Part shown: piece after piece, positions 6,220 through 13,648 of the stretch
Numbering within the stretch: the first letter of the stretch is position 1
How the letters are laid out: each line of letters opens with the position of its first letter
Notes under the pieces: generated by a model
What the model was told of the DNA's origin: nothing
The model's database searches: none
The model's input: the letters and a program-made list of their open reading frames with translations, nothing else
Translations under genes and position numbers: made by a program
Assembly (NCBI GenBank): GCA_945787295.1
Contig: CALZHQ010000077.1
Location: 1-13,648 of the forward strand
Reading direction: 5' to 3'
DNA from: an uncultured Desulfuromonadales bacterium
Lineage (GTDB): Bacteria; Desulfobacterota; Desulfuromonadia; Desulfuromonadales; Geopsychrobacteraceae
DNA length: 13,648 bases

Positions 6220-7281
6220 ATGACAAAGCATAAAAATAAGACTCCCCGGGAGAAAGTTCTAAAAAAACTGGCCGAAGGGCTAGAATCTGCAACGAAAAAG
6301 GCGCGGCGGCGGAAGAGTGTCACCGATCGGTTCGAGGTCCTGTCGAATGAAATCCTGGAGCTTGGTAAATGGTTGCCTGGCGAGGATTCCAGCGCCCAGC
6401 CGGGCTGGTTGAATGAGATCGGATCCGGCTTGGCGAACGCCGCTCTAGGGTTACGTGCTCTTGACGATTGCGACATCGATGAGCGGTCCGAGACCGTCGA
6501 GTCAGCCGGTTTGCTGACGGACGGGCTTTATGTGGTTGCCGAGAGCCTCGTTGTCGGCGGAAAGAGTCTGGCCGGGGTCAAGCTGCCGAAGGAAGGTACC
6601 GACAACAGGGTCGATCTGCCTCATCTGCAACGGATGATGACCGATCTGGTCTTCGACATAGAAACGGCCGCCAACCGCATTGCTGGTGGAATGGGGGAGG
6701 GCCTGCACGATGAAGATGTTGCCACCCGCCTCCCGGTCTTTTCCTCCGGTTGTGGCAGTCGTGGTCGCCTGGCGAAAGGGGCAATAGAGGAAATGTTTAT
6801 TGACGATCAGTCAGCTCAAGTCGAGGAGCCGATCCCGTTTACGTTCGATCGTCAGGCTTTGGTCGTTGCGCTGGAGGACGTTGGGGGCTTGCTGGAACGG
6901 TTATTAGCGCTGCTTCTCGAATTGGCAGCACTCCTGTTGGTCATGGCGACCGGCTACATCCCATGGCACTGCACCCAGGAATGTGTCGGTGACGGTGCAC
7001 TCCTCGGGCCTAAACTGAAGAGTACTCATGCCAAACGACAGGGGAGTGGCTGGTATCAGCCGCAGATCAGCATCACTTGGGAGTACTGCTGCTACAACCT
7101 TTGTGTCTTGGCGTGGAACGATCAGTTCATTGAAACGGTGGACAGTGGGCCGCACAACATCGGTCGAACAGTAGGGCACCCAAACCCGGTGACTGCGCAG
7201 AACCGTGCGCGAGCTGCGGCGAAGAACCGTGCAACGGTCCAGGCAATGCTCCGCATCGGGGCGCCGGGAGCTCCCTGTTAG
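6220..7281 (+). CDS. Hypothetical protein with a hydrophobic helix and cysteine-containing C-terminal region
   Basis: I do not recognise this 353-residue protein. The start is well supported: AAGGAG at 6208-6213, 6 bases before the ATG. Residues 1-33 are strongly basic (MTKHKNKTPREKVLKK..., ARRRK) with no signal peptide. Residues about 34-170 look helical and acidic. A leucine-rich hydrophobic segment (about 223-246) could be a membrane helix or an amphipathic packing helix. The region after it has HCTQEC (C251, C255) and YCCYNLC (C290, C291, C295) plus many aromatics, then a basic A/R/N-rich tail ending in Cys. There is no CXXCH heme motif and no recognised zinc finger. The riboswitch-like leader upstream suggests control by a cyclic dinucleotide, and a strong terminator ends the unit, so it is probably transcribed alone. 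Confidence 0.75.
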   Translation: MTKHKNKTPREKVLKKLAEGLESATKKARRRKSVTDRFEVLSNEILELGKWLPGEDSSAQPGWLNEIGSGLANAALGLRALDDCDIDERSETVESAGLLTDGLYVVAESLVVGGKSLAGVKLPKEGTDNRVDLPHLQRMMTDLVFDIETAANRIAGGMGEGLHDEDVATRLPVFSSGCGSRGRLAKGAIEEMFIDDQSAQVEEPIPFTFDRQALVVALEDVGGLLERLLALLLELAALLLVMATGYIPWHCTQECVGDGALLGPKLKSTHAKRQGSGWYQPQISITWEYCCYNLCVLAWNDQFIETVDSGPHNIGRTVGHPNPVTAQNRARAAAKNRATVQAMLRIGAPGAPC

Positions 7282-7319
7282 AATCCCGTAGCCGACTTAA
7301 CAGTTGAACAGTGTTTAGC

Positions 7320-7361
7320 AGAAAGCCCCAATTTAGGAAATCCTGGTTTGGGGTTTTCTTT
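7320..7361 (+). terminator. Rho-independent terminator after the hypothetical gene
   Basis: The arms AGAAAGCCCCAA (7320-7331) and TTGGGGTTTTCT (7348-7359) pair over 12 bp with one G-U. A small inner AGG/CCT hairpin sits inside. The T-rich right arm continues into TTTATAA. It lies 38 bp after the stop codon. Confidence 0.85.
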
Positions 7362-7516
7362 ATAAGTGTCTGGCCCGTTATAAAACGTGCAGGTTTCAAC
7401 TCCTGCCAACCTTTGCCGAGGACGTTGACGGTTACCCCCTTTTTTTTAATACCAACACGTAGTAAAAAGAGGATGAATTTCGATTGCAGCTATTATTTTA
7501 CTGGAAGGAATTGCTG

Positions 7517-8464
7517 GTGAAAAAGTTTTTGTTGGGCGCCTGTCTGCTCTCTCTGACGGCTTTGACTGCCTGTGCTCCGCTGAGCACGTTTCAGGCCGAG
7601 GGCTATAAATATGAAAAACCGCGCGTCGCCATTTTGGAATTTGACAATAAGGCTTCGCTCAGTCGTCAGTGGAAACTGAGCAACGGGATGCGCGATCTGC
7701 TGGTTGATGCCCTGGTCAAGACCAACAGGTACACGGTTTTGACCCGCAGAGACCTGGATGTCGTCCTCTCCGAACTTGATATCCAGCGGGACGCAGCCTT
7801 TCGTAAAGAAGGTAAGCTGCGGCAGGGCAAGCTGAAAAACCTACAGTATCTGATCAAAGGGGCGGTAACCGATTTTGACCATGTCAGCGGCGGAGCCCTG
7901 AGAGTCATCGGCAGTAAACTGGGGGTCGGTGGCAGCGGGGATGTCGCGGTGGTTTCGGTCACGATTTACGTCATCGCGGTCGAAAGTGGCGAGATTGTCG
8001 CGAGCAAGAGTCTGGAAGGCACCGCCAGTGCCGGCTCGGTCGATTTTAACGCCACGTATAAAAATGTCGGCTTCGGGGGCAAGGCGTTCTTTCGCACCCC
8101 GCTGGGCAAGGCCACCCAAGAAGTCATGGAAGAGTGCCTGATAGAAATAGGCAAAGCCATCGCCACCGAAGAATGGCACCCTGCGGTGGTCAAGGTTGAT
8201 GGGCGCCGCATCATAATCAGTGGCGGGAACGATCGTCACATCGCGGTAGACTCCGAGTGGGCCGTTTACACTGAAGGCGAGGCGCTGGTTGATCCGAAAA
8301 CAGGGGATATTTTAGGCCGAGAGCCAGGGGCCCTGACCGGCCGCATCCGGGTGACCGAGGTTTTGGACAAATACTCTGTTGCCGAGATCGAGCAGGGAAC
8401 CTTTCGCACGGGGCAAGAACTCTGGCCGGTTGCTCCGCCGGTAAAAGAAAAACCGGTCCAGTAA
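7517..8464 (+). CDS. CsgG/HfaB-family lipoprotein
   Basis: The 315-residue protein begins MKKFLLGACLLSLTALTAC, a lipoprotein signal with lipobox LTAC and lipidated Cys19. The CsgG-type domain follows: KPRVAILEFDNKA, then LLVDALVKTNRYTVLTRRDL, NLQYLIKGAVTDF, and VVSVTIYVIAVESGEIVAS with a glycine/serine-rich strand region. E. coli CsgG (277 aa) forms the outer-membrane pore for curli subunits; many CsgG-domain proteins elsewhere have other, mostly unknown envelope roles. About 80 extra C-terminal residues form a small beta-rich domain and a P/K-rich tail. No curli subunit genes are visible here. The open frame extends to 7484, but GGAAGGAA (7503-7510) is 6 bases before the GTG at 7517, and the signal peptide fits that start. 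Confidence 0.87.
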   Translation: MKKFLLGACLLSLTALTACAPLSTFQAEGYKYEKPRVAILEFDNKASLSRQWKLSNGMRDLLVDALVKTNRYTVLTRRDLDVVLSELDIQRDAAFRKEGKLRQGKLKNLQYLIKGAVTDFDHVSGGALRVIGSKLGVGGSGDVAVVSVTIYVIAVESGEIVASKSLEGTASAGSVDFNATYKNVGFGGKAFFRTPLGKATQEVMEECLIEIGKAIATEEWHPAVVKVDGRRIIISGGNDRHIAVDSEWAVYTEGEALVDPKTGDILGREPGALTGRIRVTEVLDKYSVAEIEQGTFRTGQELWPVAPPVKEKPVQ

Positions 8465-8483
8465 CTCGCGATAATAGGGCAGT

Positions 8484-8600
8484 TTAATTTATCGTGGCTT
8501 GAGTCATTCCCGTCTGCTCGACAAACGTCAGGATTGATTGCGTAGGGTCACTGGGACGACCCCGTTTTCTCCTGCTGCTGTCGCTGGCAAGAACCCTCAT
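8484..8600 (-). pseudogene. Decayed N-terminal fragment of an iron-sulfur flavoprotein gene
   Basis: Reading the minus strand from 8600 gives MRVLASDSSRRKRG, then an ILTFVEQTGMTQATI segment and a TAA stop. It aligns without gaps to the first 38 residues of the intact gene 102 bp away (MKILAFNGSRRKRGNTS..., ILAPAEQTGAITETI). The flavin-binding loop GSRRKRGNT has become SSRRKRGRP, and the fragment stops before the cysteine cluster. Same orientation and close spacing point to a tandem duplication whose second copy was truncated. No expression is expected. Confidence 0.7.
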
Positions 8601-8701
8601 CTGTCGCTGCTCAGTCCTAAAACCAAGGATCATATAATTCACGTTGGAAAGGCCCTGGCTGCACACCATCTGCGCGTGCTGAATCGTGAGCTTCGGAACT
8701 G

Positions 8702-9274
8702 TTATCGATTCAACTTCTGTCCCGCCAGGTCCGCTTGGCGCAGAACCTTCTCAGCAGCCTTGATGCTTCCGGCCTCGAAACAGCCGAGCGCACAAACCGA
8801 ATCGACCAACTCCAGACCGATGTCACGGGCGAAGTCACTGAGCAGAGTCAGGGTGTTACCCATCATCTCCTCTTCAAACTGCTCGCAGACCGCAGCGGTA
8901 ATACAGCGCTTGCTCGTCTTGTGGTATTTGCCGATCCATTCCTGGCGGCTGTTCGGGTATTGGATCAGGCTGTAGCTGCGGTCGATAAAGCGTTTCATGT
9001 CGGAGGTCACCGTGTACCAGTAGGTCGGCGAAGCCAGAACGACGGCCTCGGCCTCGTCCAGCTTTTCGATCAGGCTGGCATAGTCATCCTTGATCACACA
9101 GTCCCAGGAACCGCTGCAGCCCTCACAACCGGTACAGGCTTCGATCCGGTAATCACCGAGAAAAATCGTTTCCGTTATCGCTCCCGTCTGTTCGGCTGGC
9201 GCCAAAATGGTTTGAATGAGAATGCTGGTGTTTCCCCGTTTTCTTCTGCTGCCGTTGAAAGCAAGAATTTTCAT
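8702..9274 (-). CDS. NADPH-dependent FMN reductase-family iron-sulfur flavoprotein (Isf-like)
   Basis: The 190-residue protein has a flavodoxin-like fold. The N-terminal strand and FMN-phosphate loop read MKILAFNGSRRKRGNTS. The cysteines C47, C50, C53 and C59 (ACTGCEGCSGSWDC) have the compact CX2CX2CX5C spacing of archaeal Isf, where they hold a [4Fe-4S] cluster. ASPTYWYTVTSDMKRFIDRS (about 80-100) is the second flavin-contacting loop typical of the family. Isf proteins pass electrons between ferredoxin-like donors and oxidants such as O2, peroxide or quinones; the partner here is unknown. The open frame runs on to 9403, but AAGGGG lies just before the ATG at 9274 and the fold starts there. 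It is divergent from the next flavoprotein, and a truncated copy of its 5' end lies downstream. Confidence 0.88.
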   Translation of the reverse strand: MKILAFNGSRRKRGNTSILIQTILAPAEQTGAITETIFLGDYRIEACTGCEGCSGSWDCVIKDDYASLIEKLDEAEAVVLASPTYWYTVTSDMKRFIDRSYSLIQYPNSRQEWIGKYHKTSKRCITAAVCEQFEEEMMGNTLTLLSDFARDIGLELVDSVCALGCFEAGSIKAAEKVLRQADLAGQKLNR

Positions 9275-9526
9275 CTCTATCCCCTTATTGTCTGGGTTTG
9301 AATCGCGGCGGAATTGCGAGGCGCCTTCGCAGCCGACTTTATCGCCGCAAGCATAAAAAAGAAACGGTTCTATAGCCAATAAAAAGGTTCTGGTATAAAA
9401 CAATCATGTAGCCACCAAGGCGCTAAGAGAGTCATACGCTTGGAATTGGGGTTGACTTGGGCTCCTGGTGTCTTGCGGGCTGTACTGTAGTCGTACTTCA
9501 GGTCCACCACTAACAAGGAGTTTCAT

Positions 9527-10126
9527 ATGTATGTAATCGCGGTCAATGGCAGCCCCCGGGAAGGTGGCAACACCGAGGCGCTGCTGAAAGAGACGCTCAA
9601 GCCATTAGCGGAGAGCGGCTGGGAAACCGAATTGGTCAAAGTTGGCGGTACCGCCATTCGCGGTTGTACGGCATGCTATAAATGCATGGAGACGAAAAAC
9701 AACAAATGTATCATCGACAATGATGGTTTCAATGAAATCTACGCCAAGCTGCTCAAGTCTGATGCCATGATCCTTGGCTCACCGACCTATTTCGCCGCCG
9801 TTTCCGCCGATCTGAAAGCGCTGCTGGAGCGGGCCGGCCTGGTGGCTATCGCCAACGAAAACGCTTTTGCCGGCAAGATCGGTGCCGCGGTGGTGGCGGT
9901 CCGCAGAGGCGGGGCAACCCATGTCTTCGACAGCATCAACCACATGTACCAGATGTCGCGGATGATTATTCCCGGCTCCACTTACTGGAACATGGGGGTC
10001 GGGCGCGATAAAGAGGAGGTCAGAGAGGATGAGGAGGGGATGAACAACATGCGCCACCTCGGCAAGGTTATCGACTGGCTGGGGCGGTCGATAAAAAACA
10101 GTCAGGCCGAGTATCCCGAAGGCTGA
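9527..10126 (+). CDS. Flavodoxin family protein / NADPH-dependent FMN reductase with cysteine cluster
   Basis: The 199-residue protein is a paralogue of the divergent gene. It has the FMN loop NGSPREGGNTEALL (residues 7-20), a cysteine set GCTACYKCMETKNNKC (C47, C50, C53, C61; CX2CX2CX7C), and the second flavin loop LGSPTYFAAVSADLKALLER (about 84-103). The last cysteine spacing is two residues longer than in Isf, as in many bacterial family members, so cluster binding is likely but not certain. AAGGAG (9515-9520) is 6 bases from the ATG. Both genes probably use promoters in the shared 252-bp gap, which suggests related redox roles, although their sequences have diverged strongly. Confidence 0.88.
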   Translation: MYVIAVNGSPREGGNTEALLKETLKPLAESGWETELVKVGGTAIRGCTACYKCMETKNNKCIIDNDGFNEIYAKLLKSDAMILGSPTYFAAVSADLKALLERAGLVAIANENAFAGKIGAAVVAVRRGGATHVFDSINHMYQMSRMIIPGSTYWNMGVGRDKEEVREDEEGMNNMRHLGKVIDWLGRSIKNSQAEYPEG

Positions 10127-10136
10127 AACAGCAGAC

Positions 10137-10169
10137 GGCCAGCTTGAGAAATCGAGCTGGCCTTTAGGC
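10137..10169. terminator. Strong hairpin terminator between convergent genes
   Basis: GGCCAGCTTGA (10137-10147) and TCGAGCTGGCC (10152-10162) pair over 11 bp (one G-U) and close a GAAA tetraloop, followed by TTTAGGCTTT on the plus strand. It begins 10 bp after the flavoprotein stop and 1 bp beyond the stop of the convergent kinase. The plus-strand tail is better than the minus-strand one (GGCCGTC), but the stem could serve both genes. Confidence 0.75.
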
Positions 10170-12665
10170 TTTCCCTCCATCGAGAAAATTCCTGGTTGTC
10201 TGTGCCAGTGTTGGTAACGCTAAAGGTTTTATGAAAAATTCCTTGATCCCCTGTTGTTTGGCTTTTTCCTCGGTAATATTTGCGCTGTAACCTGTGCAGA
10301 GAATGATTGGCAGCTGCGGTTTGATCTTGAGCATCTCTAGCGAAAGTTCCAATCCAGTCAGCCCAGGCATGGTTTGGTCGCTTATGACCAGATCAAATTG
10401 CTCCGGGTTCGATTCGAACAGGGCCAGAGCCTTCAGACTGTCGGTTTGTGTCGTGACCGAATATCCCAAACCCACTAAATAATCGCCGAGCGCCTGAGCG
10501 AGAGGCTCTTCATCATCAATCAGCAGGATCCGCTCGCTTCCGGTTGGTAGCTTTTCGGTAGGTTCTTCCTGGGCCTGTTGCTGATTCGATTCATGAGCGG
10601 AGACTAGGATTGGAAAATAGGCTGAAAAAGTGCTCCCATTGTTGGGGCTGCTGTCGACTGCCATAAATCCATTGTGCCGTTTAACAATGTTATTGCAAAT
10701 AGACAGTCCCATGCCCGTCCCTTGCCCGACGGGCTTGGTGGTAAAAAATGGATCAAAGATCTTTTCCAAAATCTCGGCTGAAATGCCTGTTCCGGTATCC
10801 GTTATGGTTAGCTTTAGATAGCTGTTCTGGCTTGGCTCAAGCGTGGTAGAACAAAACTCTTCCTCTCGAGATTCTTTGCTCAGAGAAACCGTCAACAACC
10901 CTTTCCCATTCATGGCGTACACGGCATTGTGGCAAAGATTGATCAACACTTCGTCCATTTGGGTGGCATCGGCATCGATCATTGCCGAGCGAGCGTCCAT
11001 TTCGATCCGGGTTGAAATTTCAATGCTGGCCGGAATTGATGAGCGGAGCAGTTTGAGAGCTTCTTCGACAACGATAGCCAGCTGTAGCGGCTGTGGGGCC
11101 TGGGTGTTCTGGCGGCTATAGGTCAGAATCTGTTTGACCAGTTCTCCTGCTCGGGAAGAGGCGGCGAACGCTTGCTCAATCCGGGGTGACAAAGCATGCT
11201 CATTGCCCATTTTTCGGCGCATCAGTTCCAGGTTGGTCATGATGATGGTGAGGATGTTGTTGAAGTCATGGGCAATGCCACCGGCCATAATGCCGACCGC
11301 TTCCATCTTGTACTTCTGGCGTAGTTGCGCTTCAAGCTCCAGCCTCTTTGCCTCTGACTGCTTGCGCGCGGTGATGTCGCGGGATATTCCGACCAGACCG
11401 ATGATCTCTCCATCCGGCTTGAAGATGGGAGCTTTTATCGAGTCGAGATGAACCTGATCTCCTTCTGCGGTGGTTAGCGCCTCCTCGACCCGGACAGATT
11501 GGCCGGTCTCAAAAACGACGCGGTCTTTCTCCTTAATCGCTTCAGCAAAGTCCTGTGCAAAGAAATCGAAGTCTGATTTGCCAATCTGTTCTGCTTCCGT
11601 CAGGCCAATCATTTTCTCTGAGGTCTTATTACAGCAGAGGTAATTGCCGTTTATATCTTTTATATAGATTGCGTCGTCGGCAGAATCGATAAGACTGCGC
11701 AGAAAGGACCTTTCACTCATGATTGCTTTGTCAAACTGGGCGCGGTTCTGCTCGATTTTCTGGATCGATTTTTTTAGCCTTAATCTGAAGAAAATGGCTG
11801 CGATAATGGCAACTAAAACGGAAATACCGAGAAATGTCAGCAACTGTTTTCCCCATTCGGGGAAAACGAAATATTTTCTCTCGGCGATGTCCGTTTCGAA
11901 ATACTTCTCCAAGAGTTGAAAATAGGTTGAGCCTGTATCGTCTTTTAACGCTTTTACGTTGCGGTCTATTGTCTTCGCCAGAGTCGCAGTGTGTGGCGAG
12001 CTTTTGGGAAAAGCAAAGTTGACATTGATCGGCTGGAATACCAGGGAGGTCTTTTTTAGATGGTAGTCATGTTCATGTTTATCACCAAAATTTCTGTTGG
12101 CCACAGCCCCGTACGCCGAGCCATCGCTGACTGCTTTGAACGCTTCTTGGTAACTGGCATACTCAACAAATCTACAGTCGATGTCAAAGCTACCGATTAA
12201 TTCCTTGATCCCGGCGGAACCTTCGTAATTGACGCTGTTTTTCAGGACAGCAATTTTTTTGCCCGCTAAATCAAATATAGAGCTGTAGGAAGGACTCTCT
12301 TCCTTGATGTAAAAACGCGACCAGCTTAACAGGACGGTCTCTGCGGAAAATTCATACAATTCTTTTCGCGATTCAGTCACCGCGACATCCGGCAGAATAT
12401 CGATTTCACCCGCTTCCAGGCGCTCAAGACCTTCGCTCCAGGTTCCCCAGACATATTCAATCTGCCAGTTTTCCTGCGCAGCAATGTGGGCAAGCAGATC
12501 AGGCCAAAATCCAGTCGCTTCGCCCTGATCATCCGGATATATTTTTGGAGCATTTGCATAAGCCCCAACTTTAAAAGAGTATCTTTCGGCTCTTATCTGT
12601 TGAGGCTGGACGATTAAGATAATCAATAATGATGCGAGAAGAGCGAAAATGCGACTGGACTTCAT
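10164..12665 (-). CDS. Hybrid sensor histidine kinase: SBP_bac_3 sensor, TM, PAS, HisKA, HATPase, REC
   Basis: The 833-residue protein starts with a signal/anchor (MKSSRIFALLASLLIILIV...). A periplasmic family-3 solute-binding domain follows (about 27-260; TGFWPDLLAHIA, EAGEIDILPDVAVTESR). A membrane helix lies at about 275-296. The cytoplasmic part has a PAS domain (about 317-436), a HisKA with His466 in GGIAHDFNN, and a HATPase with an N box (CHNAVYAM), DTGTGI and GTGMGLSICNN. The C-terminal receiver (about 711-830) has ILLIDDEEP, phospho-acceptor Asp763 in DLVISDQTMPG, and the FFIKP lysine. It senses a small periplasmic ligand, probably amino-acid-like, and passes phosphate from His to its own Asp; no Hpt or separate regulator lies nearby. 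An ATG 9 bases upstream (12674) is in frame, but AGGA touches it and is 9 bases from the ATG at 12665. Confidence 0.93.
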   Translation of the reverse strand: MKSSRIFALLASLLIILIVQPQQIRAERYSFKVGAYANAPKIYPDDQGEATGFWPDLLAHIAAQENWQIEYVWGTWSEGLERLEAGEIDILPDVAVTESRKELYEFSAETVLLSWSRFYIKEESPSYSSIFDLAGKKIAVLKNSVNYEGSAGIKELIGSFDIDCRFVEYASYQEAFKAVSDGSAYGAVANRNFGDKHEHDYHLKKTSLVFQPINVNFAFPKSSPHTATLAKTIDRNVKALKDDTGSTYFQLLEKYFETDIAERKYFVFPEWGKQLLTFLGISVLVAIIAAIFFRLRLKKSIQKIEQNRAQFDKAIMSERSFLRSLIDSADDAIYIKDINGNYLCCNKTSEKMIGLTEAEQIGKSDFDFFAQDFAEAIKEKDRVVFETGQSVRVEEALTTAEGDQVHLDSIKAPIFKPDGEIIGLVGISRDITARKQSEAKRLELEAQLRQKYKMEAVGIMAGGIAHDFNNILTIIMTNLELMRRKMGNEHALSPRIEQAFAASSRAGELVKQILTYSRQNTQAPQPLQLAIVVEEALKLLRSSIPASIEISTRIEMDARSAMIDADATQMDEVLINLCHNAVYAMNGKGLLTVSLSKESREEEFCSTTLEPSQNSYLKLTITDTGTGISAEILEKIFDPFFTTKPVGQGTGMGLSICNNIVKRHNGFMAVDSSPNNGSTFSAYFPILVSAHESNQQQAQEEPTEKLPTGSERILLIDDEEPLAQALGDYLVGLGYSVTTQTDSLKALALFESNPEQFDLVISDQTMPGLTGLELSLEMLKIKPQLPIILCTGYSANITEEKAKQQGIKEFFIKPLALPTLAQTTRNFLDGGKA

Positions 12666-12845
12666 CGAATCCATTCCTAAGCGGCTTGATAGTGTTTGAT
12701 TAATTTGTCGACTCTAACACAGGATGCGCTCGAATAGGAATAGGGCATTCCTTCAAATTTGTTGCAGGCAGCACTGAGAATGCTGAATACCAAAGCATCA
12801 TGTCTTCAGCGTGCTCTTGCGGGTAACGTGGGCGGCCGGGAATAA

Positions 12846-13244
12846 TCAATCCGCCAGCGGATCTTCCCCTTCGTGCCAGCTGGCCAGATATCTCTCCTGC
12901 AGGTGAAAATCTTCTCCTTTGTGTTCTGTGAGAGTGACGTAGATCTGCTCCTTCGGGATATTCCAGGTGTCCTCCAGGAGATCCATGAAACCGAGCGTCA
13001 GGATTCGCCGCTGTTTTATGGTGCGCCCTTCACGGATGTCGGCGTTGACCAGCGCGATCCCTTTTTCCGGTTCGTCGGCCCGGCCGATGGAGAGATTATG
13101 GGTGCCGAATTCGCGGATCGAGATGCTGATGTGATCGGTGCCGGTATCCATCACCTCGGAGAACAGCTGCCGGACATTTTCGGCAAACGCGATTTTGTCT
13201 TTATCGGTCAGGCTGCGGTTGAGTTCAAATTGTAAATGCGGCAT
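12846..13244 (-). CDS. Tautomerase-superfamily protein (MIF / CHMI-like)
   Basis: The 132-residue protein begins MPHLQFEL; after Met removal, Pro1 is the catalytic base of the tautomerase superfamily. The second half has ALVNADIREGRTIKQRRIL, matching the strand-turn-helix GRxxxxR region of MIF and 5-carboxymethyl-2-hydroxymuconate isomerase proteins, which are about 115-125 residues and trimeric. The C-terminal 20 residues (LQERYLASWHEGEDPLAD) are an extension. Family enzymes interconvert keto and enol acids; the substrate here is unknown. AGGAGG lies 5 bases before the ATG and overlaps the TAG of the upstream transporter gene, only 8 bp away, so the two are probably one transcript and translationally coupled. 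Confidence 0.82.
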   Translation of the reverse strand: MPHLQFELNRSLTDKDKIAFAENVRQLFSEVMDTGTDHISISIREFGTHNLSIGRADEPEKGIALVNADIREGRTIKQRRILTLGFMDLLEDTWNIPKEQIYVTLTEHKGEDFHLQERYLASWHEGEDPLAD

Positions 13245-13252
13245 GGAACCTC

Positions 13253-13648
13253 CTATCCACGTTTCAGCAGAAATACGCCGACAAAAATCAACAGGGTCGC
13301 CCCGTAGTCAGCCAGGGTGATCGGCTCTCCGACAATTAAAGCACCTATCAGCAAAGCTACAACCGGTGGAATGTAAGTCACTGATGAGGCCGATACGGCT
13401 CCCAGGTTTTCGACGATGTAATAATAGATGATATAGGCCAGCCCGGTGCCAAGCAGGCCGAGGCCGATAATCAGGCCGAGGGTGGCGTGGGTGCTGGTGA
13501 AGATAGTGCTGATACCAGGGTAATCGGTGAACAGCGCCAGTACCAGCAGCCCGAGGCCGAGCTGGTAGGTGGTCAGGGCGGCGGCGGGAATTTTCAACGG
13601 GATGATGAATTTCTTGGCGTAGACGAAGGAGGCACCGACGCTCAAGGA
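13253..13648 (-). CDS. EamA/DMT-superfamily transporter (partial, N-terminus off the right edge)
   Basis: The visible 131 residues are the C-terminal part of a drug/metabolite transporter of the EamA type. Four hydrophobic helices can be seen, with AYIIYYYIVENLGAVSASSVTYIPPVVALLIGAL in the characteristic last repeat: the LGA...S...Y..PV.A.L.G motif followed by GEPIT and a final helix GATLLIFVGVFLLKRG. Full proteins have about 290-300 residues and ten helices in two EamA repeats, so more than half the gene lies beyond the window. The frame is open through the edge, so no start is visible. Such proteins export or import small metabolites across the inner membrane. The tautomerase gene follows directly. 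Confidence 0.9.
   Translation of the reverse strand, partial: SLSVGASFVYAKKFIIPLKIPAAALTTYQLGLGLLVLALFTDYPGISTIFTSTHATLGLIIGLGLLGTGLAYIIYYYIVENLGAVSASSVTYIPPVVALLIGALIVGEPITLADYGATLLIFVGVFLLKRG

Noticed and set aside
7391..7422. tRNA T-arm-like segment (GCAGG, TTTCAACT, CCTGC)
   Set aside because: The loop has 8 rather than 7 bases and no acceptor, D or anticodon arms can be found around it, so it is not a tRNA gene; it could be a chance hairpin or a very old remnant.
9302..9403. N-terminal extension of the Isf-like gene to 9403
   Set aside because: The extension has no homology features, and a good ribosome binding site precedes the ATG at 9274 where the flavodoxin fold begins.
9408..9431. 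GCCACCAAGGCGCTAAGAGA segment between the divergent flavoprotein genes
   Set aside because: It resembles the dispersed CCACCAAGG...AAGA intergenic repeats of some bacteria, but a single degenerate copy cannot be called a repeat from this window.
12736..12752. Small inverted repeat AGGAAT...ATTCCT upstream of the kinase gene
   Set aside because: Only 6-bp arms with no tail or promoter context; frequent by chance.

Overview
This 13.6 kb window is chromosomal DNA that most resembles Desulfuromonadia (Geobacter, Desulfuromonas and Pelobacter relatives). That assignment is inferred from gene content and no database was searched. The supporting features are an OsmC-family gene that only makes sense as a selenoprotein, a GEMM-like (cyclic dinucleotide) riboswitch candidate, compact iron-sulfur flavoproteins, a CsgG-type lipoprotein, and a hybrid histidine kinase with a periplasmic solute-binding sensor.

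Layout. Bases 1-587 (minus) hold a FadR/FCD-type GntR regulator that runs off the left edge. It is divergent from a YhdH/AcuI-type NADPH oxidoreductase (797-1798, plus). Between them lies a near-perfect 37-bp AT-rich palindrome whose core fits the FadR-subfamily operator pattern and overlaps a consensus -35 box, so the regulator very probably controls the reductase and itself. A radical SAM protein follows (1913-3064). After 516 bp of gene-free DNA comes the most notable item: two short ORFs in one frame, separated by one TGA (3773-3775), that together make a complete OsmC-family protein (3581-4045). The TGA sits where the family has its reactive cysteine, and a hairpin with bacterial SECIS geometry lies just downstream.

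From 4379 to 8464 are three plus-strand genes: a lipoprotein with an alpha/beta-hydrolase GHSMG elbow (4379-5773), an unrecognised 353-residue cysteine-containing protein (6220-7281) and a CsgG-like lipoprotein (7517-8464). The leader of the unrecognised gene (about 6074-6192) holds two hairpins, GEMM-like conserved segments and an overlapping terminator with a T-rich tail. This looks like a riboswitch and would place the unknown gene under cyclic-dinucleotide control.

From 8484 to 10126 is a small flavoprotein cluster: a decayed N-terminal copy of an iron-sulfur flavoprotein gene (8484-8600, minus), the intact gene (8702-9274, minus), and a divergent second flavoprotein (9527-10126, plus). 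A strong hairpin (10137-10162) separates the latter from a convergent hybrid histidine kinase (SBP-TM-PAS-HisKA-HATPase-REC, 10164-12665, minus). The right edge holds a minus-strand pair: a truncated EamA-type transporter (13253-13648) followed after 8 bp by a tautomerase-superfamily protein (12846-13244).

Overall the window is redox and signalling oriented. Regulation is visible at three points: the GntR palindrome, the candidate riboswitch, and UGA recoding in the OsmC gene.
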